Of a DNA stretch of 7,191 nt, positions 1 through 5,515 are shown piece after piece. Made by a program: the position numbers and the translations under genes. This DNA is from Myxococcota bacterium (GTDB lineage Bacteria > Myxococcota_A > Polyangia > HGW-17 > JAJRWW01): assembly GCA_024276595.1 (NCBI GenBank), contig JAJRWW010000708.1, positions 1 to 7,191 of the forward strand, in the 5' to 3' direction. Within the stretch, counting starts at the first letter, position 1. Each line of letters begins with the position of its first letter. A model generated the notes under the pieces. It saw only the letters and a list, made by a program, of their open reading frames with translations, did no database searches and was not told the DNA's origin.

Positions 1-319
1 CACATCCTCTCGCTGGGTGGTGAAGGCTGGCGACCAGCTCCCCGGGGCCGAGGGGCAGCCCGCCATGGAGGTCTACGCATCCACCACCGCCATGAGCTGT
101 GGGGTGCTGGCATACTCGCGCCTGCTGGGCACCAACGCGGAGGCCATCTGGCGCAAGGCCTCGGAGCTGGCAGAGACCCATGGCGAGGAGCTCAGCCAGC
201 AGCGGCACGCCAAGCTGAACTTTCACCTCCTCAAGACCCTCTACGAGGACTACGACCCCAAGGTGGTGGCCGCCGATTTCGTGCGAAGCTGCCGCTTTTT
301 GAACCTGCTGTTTGCCTGA
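1..319 (+). CDS. 3' end of an unrecognised gene (5' part outside the window)
   Basis: The frame is open from the left edge and ends at TGA 317-319, leaving about 105 codons (first complete codon at position 2). GTG codons at 17 and 20 could be read as starts, but the frame continues upstream of them without a stop and there is no ribosome binding site at the expected distance, so this is better read as a C-terminal fragment. Codon third positions are mostly G or C, as in the neighbouring genes, which supports real coding. The fragment looks mainly alpha-helical and soluble, with a charged middle (AIWRKASELAETHGEEL) and an aromatic/leucine-rich end (SCRFLNLLFA). It has no signal peptide, membrane segment or catalytic motif that I can name. 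No family is recognised and no function is proposed. The gap to the next start is 77 bp, so co-transcription with the amylase is possible but not shown. Confidence 0.7.
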   Translation, partial: TSSRWVVKAGDQLPGAEGQPAMEVYASTTAMSCGVLAYSRLLGTNAEAIWRKASELAETHGEELSQQRHAKLNFHLLKTLYEDYDPKVVAADFVRSCRFLNLLFA

Positions 320-346
320 CGCCTCTGCCCGCCGCTTTTGGGCGAC

Positions 347-375
347 TTGTCGTTGCTCGCAAGGGGGTGCATGAT
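347..375 (+). promoter_or_regulatory. possible sigma70-type promoter for the GH13 lipoprotein gene
   Basis: TTGTCG (347-352, 4 of 6 matches to TTGACA) and CATGAT (370-375, 4 of 6 to TATAAT) are separated by exactly 17 bp. Transcription would begin near 382, just before the ribosome binding site. Both boxes are weak and in GC-rich DNA this could be chance. Read-through from the upstream gene is the alternative. Confidence 0.22.
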
Positions 376-387
376 CCAGGCAGGCAC

Positions 388-393
388 GGAGGA
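388..393 (+). promoter_or_regulatory. ribosome binding site deciding the amylase start at 397
   Basis: GGAGGA lies 4 nt before the ATG at 397. This, and the lipoprotein signal peptide that starts at this ATG, favour 397 over the in-frame GTG at 367. The GTG would add ten residues of no signal-peptide character (HDPGRHGGA). Confidence 0.75.
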
Positions 394-396
394 GCA

Positions 397-2667
397 ATGA
401 CACACAGACACTCCAGAAGGTGGGCAGCTCTTTGGTGCAGCCTGTTTGCCCTGGCCGCCGCGGGGTGCGTACGCCAGGAGCCTGGAGAGAACCTTGACGC
501 CGGCCACGACGCGGCCACCGATGCCGCAGGGGCCGACGCCTCGATCTCCTTGGATGGCACCCTCGACGCGTGGGCACCCCTGGCCCCGGAGCGGACCTGT
601 GAGACGGTGTTTTCGTACACTGGCGCCGGAACCTCGGTGCTGCTCGCGGGGGAGTGGGACTGGTCCGCGCCCGAGGAGATGCTGCCCGACGGCCAGGGCG
701 GCTTCACGCTCACAAAGACCCTCCCACCTGGAATCCACGCCTACAAGCTCATCGTGGATGGGGAGTGGATCCTGGACCCGGACAACGCCTACAGGAAGTA
801 CGACGGCGGCGTGGAGAACTCCGGGGTGCGGGTGCCCGACTGCACCGAGCCCTTGCTGCTGCTGGACTCCTTTGACCTAGCCGATCAGAGCGCCTCCGCG
901 AGGGTGCGCTTCCTGAGGGCCAGCGGCGGGCCAGCGGCCGACCCCGCCTCGAGGCGCGTGCTGCTCATCCATGACTTCATGGAGACCGAGCCGGCGTTCA
1001 CCTACGTGGATCACCGCATCGAGGTGGACATCTCTGGCCTGGCCGAGGGCAAGTACACCCTTCGCTTCGAGGCGGCGGACCTGGCGGGGCGGGCCGCCAG
1101 GCCGGTGCTGATCCCCTTCTGGGTAGAGGCCGAGCCCTTCGACTGGAGAGACCCGGTGCTCTACATGGTCATGCTGGACCGCTTCCGAGACGGGGACCCC
1201 ACAAACAACGCCCCCTCCACCCCCGGGGCCGAGCCCACCGCGGACTGGCAGGGCGGCGACCTCGCTGGGGTCACCGCCGCGATCCAGGAGGGCTACTTCG
1301 ACGACCTGGGGGTGCGCGCCATCTGGCTCTCACCCTTTGTCCGGAACCCGGACATCAGCTATGGGGAGAACGGCCACGGGGTTGCTGGCTACCACGGCTA
1401 CTGGCCCATCAGGGCCCGGGAGATCGACCCCCGCTTCGGAGTCGAGGCGGACCTGGAGGAGCTCGTGGCGGCCGCCCACTCCCACTCCATCAGGGTCCTC
1501 ATGGACTTCGTGCTAAACCACGTGCACGAGCAACACGAGTACTACCTGAGCCACCCGAGCTGGTTCCGGACCGGCTGCCAGTGCGGCGAGCCGGGGTGTG
1601 ACTGGACCACCCACAGGCTGGACTGTCTCTTCCAGCCCTACCTGCCCGACGTAAACTGGCAGGTCATGGAGGCGGGGGAGGCCATTATCGCAGACGCCCT
1701 GTGGTGGCTGGAGCGGTTCGACCTGGACGGCCTGCGAGTGGACGCGGTCAAGCACGTGGAGGACGCCGCGATCTTCAACCTGTCTGCGCGCGTCCATGAG
1801 ACCTTCGAGCAGGGTGGCACCGAGTACTTCCTCCTGGGGGAGACGGCCATGGGCTGGGTTGGGGGCGACGTGAACGACAACCTGGACCAGTACGCCACCA
1901 TCAGCCGCTACATCGGCCCAACGGCCTTGAACGGCCAGTTCGACTTCGTCCTCTACCACGCGGTGGCCTACAACACCTTCGCCTACTTCACCTATGGCCT
2001 CATTCACGCAGACTACTGGCTCCAGGCCAGCCTCGGGCAGTACCCGGCAGGCTCTGTGATGACCCCCTACGTGGGCAGCCACGACACTCAGCGCTTCCTG
2101 TCCCTGGCAGATCCGGCAGCCGCCGGTCTGGTCTACAACAAGTGGCCGTCGGATGGGCTCCCTGTCCAGCCCGTCGACACGCTCCCCTACGAACGTGCCC
2201 TGGTCGCCTTCGCCTGGGTGCTCACGCTGCCGGGGATGCCCCTGCTGTACTACGGTGACGAGTACGGCGAGTTCGGCGGATCGGACCCGGACAACCGTCA
2301 CATGTGGCGCCCGCCGAGCCTGCGCAGCGCCCAGGAGGCAGCGCTTTTCGACCAGGTCGCTGCCATCGGCTCGGCCAGGCGCGCCTCGGATGCCCTTCGG
2401 CGGGGGGCCTACACATCCCTCCACGGGGAGGAGGACTTCCTCTGCTACGCCCGGCACACCGCGACCGAAGTGGCTTTGGTGGCGCTCAACCGGGGCGACC
2501 AGCCAGCCACCCGCACCATCACGCTCCCCTCCTCCCTGCCACAGCCCGTGGGCGGGTTCAGAGATGCCCTCCGTCCGGGCTCACCGGTGATCCCGCTGGT
2601 GCTCAGCTCGGTGGACATCACCGTGCCGGCTCGCTCCGCTGCCATCCTGCTCCCCTACACGCCGTAG
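397..2667 (+). CDS. lipoprotein alpha-amylase family (GH13) glycoside hydrolase with N-terminal CBM48-like domain
   Basis: The 756-residue product should hydrolyse (or transglycosylate) alpha-glucans such as starch, glycogen or maltodextrins at the cell surface. Residues 1-24 form a signal peptide ending in AAAGC, giving a predicted lipidated Cys24; the lipobox has Ala rather than Leu at -3. Residues ~67-148 resemble CBM48/AMPK glycogen-binding domains (LLAGEWDWS, LPPGIHAYKLIVDGEW, DPDN). A second beta-sandwich-like domain occupies ~155-245. The catalytic barrel begins near 250 (DPVLYMVMLDRF) and keeps the GH13 motifs: region I DFVLNH (Asp370-His375), region V LPDVN, region II GLRVDAVKH (Arg447, nucleophile Asp449), region III LLGETA (acid/base Glu482), region IV VGSHD (transition-state stabiliser Asp563). 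LPDVN plus SHD, rather than NHD, resembles neopullulanase/cyclomaltodextrinase-type enzymes, but the exact subfamily is uncertain. A C-terminal beta domain (~670-756) completes the usual plan. Unusual is a four-cysteine loop (Cys394, 396, 401, 410) after region I. The stop codon faces that of the minus-strand gene with 3 bp between. Confidence 0.95.
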   Translation: MTHRHSRRWAALWCSLFALAAAGCVRQEPGENLDAGHDAATDAAGADASISLDGTLDAWAPLAPERTCETVFSYTGAGTSVLLAGEWDWSAPEEMLPDGQGGFTLTKTLPPGIHAYKLIVDGEWILDPDNAYRKYDGGVENSGVRVPDCTEPLLLLDSFDLADQSASARVRFLRASGGPAADPASRRVLLIHDFMETEPAFTYVDHRIEVDISGLAEGKYTLRFEAADLAGRAARPVLIPFWVEAEPFDWRDPVLYMVMLDRFRDGDPTNNAPSTPGAEPTADWQGGDLAGVTAAIQEGYFDDLGVRAIWLSPFVRNPDISYGENGHGVAGYHGYWPIRAREIDPRFGVEADLEELVAAAHSHSIRVLMDFVLNHVHEQHEYYLSHPSWFRTGCQCGEPGCDWTTHRLDCLFQPYLPDVNWQVMEAGEAIIADALWWLERFDLDGLRVDAVKHVEDAAIFNLSARVHETFEQGGTEYFLLGETAMGWVGGDVNDNLDQYATISRYIGPTALNGQFDFVLYHAVAYNTFAYFTYGLIHADYWLQASLGQYPAGSVMTPYVGSHDTQRFLSLADPAAAGLVYNKWPSDGLPVQPVDTLPYERALVAFAWVLTLPGMPLLYYGDEYGEFGGSDPDNRHMWRPPSLRSAQEAALFDQVAAIGSARRASDALRRGAYTSLHGEEDFLCYARHTATEVALVALNRGDQPATRTITLPSSLPQPVGGFRDALRPGSPVIPLVLSSVDITVPARSAAILLPYTP

Positions 2668-2670
2668 CCG

Positions 2671-5310
2671 TCACCTCCAGCGCGACAGGACCCTCCGCGG
2701 CGGCCGCTCCCTGGGCCGCAGGTCCGCCCGCACCTCGGGATGATCCACCAGCCAGCGATGGAAGCGACGTAGGTGGGCGTCGTATAGATCCCGATCCCTC
2801 TGCTCCTCGTCGTCATCCAGGTCTCCCGATCCGTCGCCATCCTCGCCGCCCCTGTGGAGTGGCTGCTCCAGCCTGGAAGGGAGCTCGCCTGCCAGCTCCC
2901 GGGCCAGGCGCGAGCCCGCTGGAGGCGCCCCCCGCCGAGCCCACCACAGGACCGCCCCCAGGTCCGGGTTGCGGTCCGGCCCGGAGAAGTCCATGAGCGC
3001 GGAGTACTCGGCCCCCGGGGCCGCCTCGGAGTTGAGGCTGTCTGGGACGGTGCGGTCGGTGTAGACAAAGGGGGAGAAGTCCGGCACCCGGGCAAAGGAG
3101 TCCCAAAACGGCGTGGCCAGGGCGTCGTAGCGGTTCATGGGCGGGATGCCCAGGATCAGCTCGAAGGTGCGAAAGAGCGACGGGAAGGAGGTGTGCACCG
3201 AGCTGGTGTAGCCATGCTTGGCCCAGGGGCTTGCGATGACACAGATGGAGCGGTGGTAGTCCACGTGGTCCGCGCCCACCTGGGGATCGTCCTCCACGAT
3301 AAAGATGGCCGTGCTGGGCCAGAAGTCCGAGTGGCTGATGCGGTCCACCAGGAGCCCTGTGGCCGTGTCGTTGTCGTTGATCATCGCCTCTGGGGTCAGC
3401 GCCCCTGGGCGAGTGCCCTTGGTGTGGTCGTTGGGCAATAGCACAAAAACAAAGGGCGGAAAGATCCCGTCATCCACCAACCTGGCCGCCACGTACTCGG
3501 CCTTCTCCACGTCCGGCACGTCCAGGTCGAAGAACACTCCTGGAAACTCCAGGTCCGTGTAGCTCATGACCGAGTCGCCCTGGTAGTCGCCAAAGGTGCC
3601 CACCACCTCGCCGTAGTTCGTGAAGTCTACTCCGTGCCTGATGAGGTGGGTGAACCAGGTGCCAAAGCCGGGTTGGCCCTGGCGCATGGGGGCCTCGTTG
3701 CCAAAGCCATTGCCACGGTAGTCTTCCAACCAGATGCGCTCCATGTAGTCGTTGACAAAGGAAGCCGTGAGCCACAGGTGGCCCTGCACGGAGGTCTCGC
3801 TGTCGTCGTAGAAGTTGTCGTGGTTGGCGAACTGACGCGCCAAGGCGTGGATGTTGGGGGTGATCTCCTCTCCGTAGAGCACCAGTGATGCGTCGCCGTC
3901 GCCGGCCTCGAGGTCCCCCAGGAGCGTGTCATAGGTCTTGTTCTCCCGAACGATGAGCACGATGTGCTCAATGGGCGTCTCGGTCCGCTCCGACGTGGGC
4001 ACCGGGAAGCTCCCCTCACACTCCCAGGCGTAAACCTCGCTGGGGCGACGAACGTTCTCTTCCACCTGCGCAGTGGCAGCAGCCAGGTCCACGTCCCCGA
4101 GGGCGACGATGGAAACGGTGCCTGTCATGGCCTCCTTGCCGCTCTCGTCTCCAAAGCCGTACGACGGCAGCGGGCCTGCTCCCACTCCCTTTCCGTTGGC
4201 AACCACCAGCCGTGCCCCGGCGTCGGCCAGGGCCACCGCGGTGGGATACCAGCCCACGGGAAGCGCGCCCAGGGGCGCCAGATCCAAGGTGTCCATCAGC
4301 GCCACGGCGTTGTCCGCGGCTCGAACAACGTAGAGAGTGGCGGCCGCCTCGTCCAGCGCGAGCCCGGTGGGGCTGCTGGCAGGCAGCGGCTCGCCCGAGC
4401 CGTCGTCGATGGAAGGCTCCCCCACCGCCTGGGAGACCAGCACCGCCCTGGTCGCAATGTCGATCATGAGCACCCGATCCTCGTTCGCAACGGTCAGGTA
4501 CAAGGTGGCGCCGTCACCTGTGACAGCCATGGCGAGCGGGTTGCCTCCCACCTCGATGCTGTCCACGACGCTGAAGGCATCCAGGTCCACCACCGCCACC
4601 CTGTGGTCAGCGAAGCCAGTTATGAACAGCTCGCGGCGGCTCTCCACCAGGGCCAGGGCATAAGGGCCGCTCACAACCGAGATGGAGTCGGTGACAGCGC
4701 CGCTGGCCAGGTCCACCGCAGCGAGGGCGTTGTCGCCGAACTGCGCCACATAGAGGGTGCTGCCATCTCCGGACATTGCCAAACCCGCAGGGAAGCCGGG
4801 CACCGGGATCTGGCCTCCCTCAGCCAAAAGACCGTCCACCCCCACGTCGTAGATGTCCACGCGCCCCGAGTCCCCGCCCGCGGCATAGAGGCGAGAGGCG
4901 TCCGCGCTCAGCGCCAACCCGAAGAAGGACTCCGCCCGGGGGAGCTGCTGCAGGATCTCTCCGGTGTCCGTGTCCAGCACCTGGAGCACCCTCAGGGCGT
5001 AGCCGGAGTTGGAGAGGTAAGCCACCGGCTCGGAGGGATGTGTTCGCAGGTCCATGGGAAAGCCGCCCACCTCCACGTTCAGGCCCGTCGGGGTCAGAGA
5101 TCGCCCCCCGGGCAGCAGAAACACGCCCTCCCGATCTCCCATCCTCCGCAGGGCCTCGGCCGGAGGCGCCGGCGCGGTGCAGGTCATGGCCAGGTTGTTG
5201 CCGTTGTCGTTTCCGCCGGCGCTGTCATCACCACAGCCCACTCCGGCCGCGAGACCCGCAACCCCGAGCGCCCCCAAGAGCGCGAAGCCTCGAAATGATC
5301 CATTGCACAT
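2671..5310 (-). CDS. lipoprotein fusing a YVTN/YncE-type beta-propeller to an alkaline phosphatase-like phosphoesterase, with EF-hand tail
   Basis: The product is 879 residues from the ATG at 5310, chosen because GGAGGG sits 6 nt upstream and a signal peptide with AGVGC and predicted lipidated Cys26 starts there. After a short Gly/Asn linker, residues ~46-410 are a beta-propeller of YVTN-type repeats (STLYVAQFGDNALAAVDLA, ATLYLTVANEDRVLMIDIAT, ATLYVVRAADNAVALMD). Residues ~448-740 match the phosphoesterase family that includes phospholipase C and AcpA-like acid phosphatases: IVRENKTYDTLLG (Glu456, Asn457, Thr459), DDSETSVQGH, LPNDHTKG (Asp628, His629) and VEDDPQVGADHVDYHRS (Glu673-Asp675, His682, His686). 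These Glu/Asn/Asp/His residues are the expected metal and phosphate contacts. The architecture corresponds to proteins usually called bifunctional YncE family/alkaline phosphatase family; the phosphoester substrate cannot be read from sequence. The tail (741-879) is charged and holds the loop DGDGSGDLDDDE (824-835), a full match to the EF-hand pattern. The frame is open a further 141 codons upstream, but that stretch covers the divergent gene's promoter and start. Confidence 0.93.
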   Translation of the reverse strand: MCNGSFRGFALLGALGVAGLAAGVGCGDDSAGGNDNGNNLAMTCTAPAPPAEALRRMGDREGVFLLPGGRSLTPTGLNVEVGGFPMDLRTHPSEPVAYLSNSGYALRVLQVLDTDTGEILQQLPRAESFFGLALSADASRLYAAGGDSGRVDIYDVGVDGLLAEGGQIPVPGFPAGLAMSGDGSTLYVAQFGDNALAAVDLASGAVTDSISVVSGPYALALVESRRELFITGFADHRVAVVDLDAFSVVDSIEVGGNPLAMAVTGDGATLYLTVANEDRVLMIDIATRAVLVSQAVGEPSIDDGSGEPLPASSPTGLALDEAAATLYVVRAADNAVALMDTLDLAPLGALPVGWYPTAVALADAGARLVVANGKGVGAGPLPSYGFGDESGKEAMTGTVSIVALGDVDLAAATAQVEENVRRPSEVYAWECEGSFPVPTSERTETPIEHIVLIVRENKTYDTLLGDLEAGDGDASLVLYGEEITPNIHALARQFANHDNFYDDSETSVQGHLWLTASFVNDYMERIWLEDYRGNGFGNEAPMRQGQPGFGTWFTHLIRHGVDFTNYGEVVGTFGDYQGDSVMSYTDLEFPGVFFDLDVPDVEKAEYVAARLVDDGIFPPFVFVLLPNDHTKGTRPGALTPEAMINDNDTATGLLVDRISHSDFWPSTAIFIVEDDPQVGADHVDYHRSICVIASPWAKHGYTSSVHTSFPSLFRTFELILGIPPMNRYDALATPFWDSFARVPDFSPFVYTDRTVPDSLNSEAAPGAEYSALMDFSGPDRNPDLGAVLWWARRGAPPAGSRLARELAGELPSRLEQPLHRGGEDGDGSGDLDDDEEQRDRDLYDAHLRRFHRWLVDHPEVRADLRPRERPPRRVLSRWR
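2806..2841 (-). other. EF-hand-type calcium-binding loop in the phosphoesterase tail
   Basis: The twelve codons give DGDGSGDLDDDE (residues 824-835). This fits the canonical EF-hand loop at every key place: Asp at 1 and 3, Ser at 5, Gly at 6, a hydrophobic residue at 8, Asp at 9 and Glu at 12. The residues after it (EQRDRDLYDAHLRRFHRWLV) look helical, as an exiting helix should. The preceding stretch (ELAGELPSRLEQPL) may form the entering helix. Only one such loop is seen, so it could be an unpaired EF-hand-like or dockerin-like loop. Calcium binding is inferred. Confidence 0.6.
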
Positions 5311-5316
5311 CACAAG

Positions 5317-5322
5317 CCCTCC
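5317..5322 (-). promoter_or_regulatory. ribosome binding site for the phosphoesterase lipoprotein gene
   Basis: On the minus strand GGAGGG precedes the ATG at 5310 by 6 nt. It fixes the start well downstream of the far end of the open frame (5733). Confidence 0.75.
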
Positions 5323-5324
5323 GG

Positions 5325-5337
5325 TCAGTGGCACTGA
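5325..5337. repeat. interrupted inverted repeat TCAGTG-G-CACTGA
   Basis: Two perfect 6-bp arms surround a single central G, located 15-27 bp upstream of the leftward start codon and 3 bp from its ribosome binding site. A one-base spacer is too small for an RNA hairpin loop unless inner pairs open, so a protein-binding half-site pair is the more natural reading. Chance cannot be excluded at this length. Confidence 0.4.
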
Positions 5338-5349
5338 GCGACCAGAACA

Positions 5350-5365
5350 CACCAGCGCGCTGGTG
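5350..5365. repeat. perfect 16-bp palindrome, candidate operator
   Basis: CACCAGCGCGCTGGTG is identical to its own reverse complement. It does not extend further: the flanking A (5349) and C (5366) do not pair. It lies 40-55 bp upstream of the leftward ATG at 5310, where a repressor or activator dimer could act. A perfect palindrome of this length is rarely a chance event in a 205-bp spacer, though GC-rich composition raises the odds. No known regulator site is recognised. Confidence 0.5.
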
Positions 5366-5461
5366 CCCAAAACCATCGGTACATCACCCCACCCGGCGGA
5401 GTCAAACCCGAGCCCGGAGCGATCACCCGGCGTCTGCGGCCGCCCAGGCGCAATCGACCGC

Positions 5462-5491
5462 TTCCCAAGAGACCCCACTCCTCGATATACT
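5462..5491 (+). promoter_or_regulatory. probable sigma70-type promoter for the cysteine-rich lipoprotein gene
   Basis: TATACT (5486-5491) matches TATAAT at 5 of 6 positions and stands out in this GC-rich spacer. TTCCCA (5462-5467), a 4 of 6 match to TTGACA, lies 18 bp upstream. Transcription would begin near 5498, leaving a leader of about 18 nt that just contains the ribosome binding site. Confidence 0.45.
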
Positions 5492-5501
5492 TGCAACAGA
5501 C

Positions 5502-5508
5502 GGGAGAG
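5502..5508 (+). promoter_or_regulatory. ribosome binding site for the cysteine-rich lipoprotein gene
   Basis: GGGAGAG ends 7 nt before the ATG at 5516, and the lipoprotein signal peptide starts at that ATG. Confidence 0.6.
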
Positions 5509-5515
5509 TGAGATC

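Larger units (their letters stand above)
5311..5515. promoter_or_regulatory. divergent intergenic control region
   Basis: These 205 bp separate the start codons of two divergently transcribed lipoprotein genes, so the promoters of both must lie here or within the opposing genes. The right part carries a recognisable -35/-10 pair for the rightward gene. For the leftward gene I find no convincing -10 box, but two perfect inverted repeats lie 15-55 bp before its start. No small ORF with a good ribosome binding site and no tRNA-like fold was seen. Confidence 0.6.

Noticed and set aside
320..346. Possible terminator after gene 1 (GCCC...GGGC around a TTTT)
   Set aside because: The stem is only four base pairs and the T-run lies within the loop, not after the stem.
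367..396. GTG at 367 as an alternative start for the amylase
   Set aside because: The added ten residues are not signal-peptide-like, and the strong GGAGGA at 388-393 serves the ATG at 397.
231..738. Two minus-strand open frames across the gene 1/amylase junction
   Set aside because: They overlap the amylase start and the end of gene 1 in antisense, and no motif is recognisable.
1513..2457. 314-codon minus-strand open frame opposite the amylase
   Set aside because: Antisense to the conserved GH13 core, with no domain and no ribosome binding site recognised.
3964..5298. 444-codon plus-strand open frame opposite the phosphoesterase gene
   Set aside because: It is an antisense shadow: the opposite strand has a complete recognised protein, and this frame has a low-complexity Gly/His/Arg-rich composition with no known motifs. 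Long shadow frames are expected in GC-rich DNA.
5436..5443. GCGGCCGC palindrome in the intergenic region (also at 2700-2707)
   Set aside because: An 8-bp GC-only palindrome is common by chance at this composition, and the other copy is inside coding sequence.
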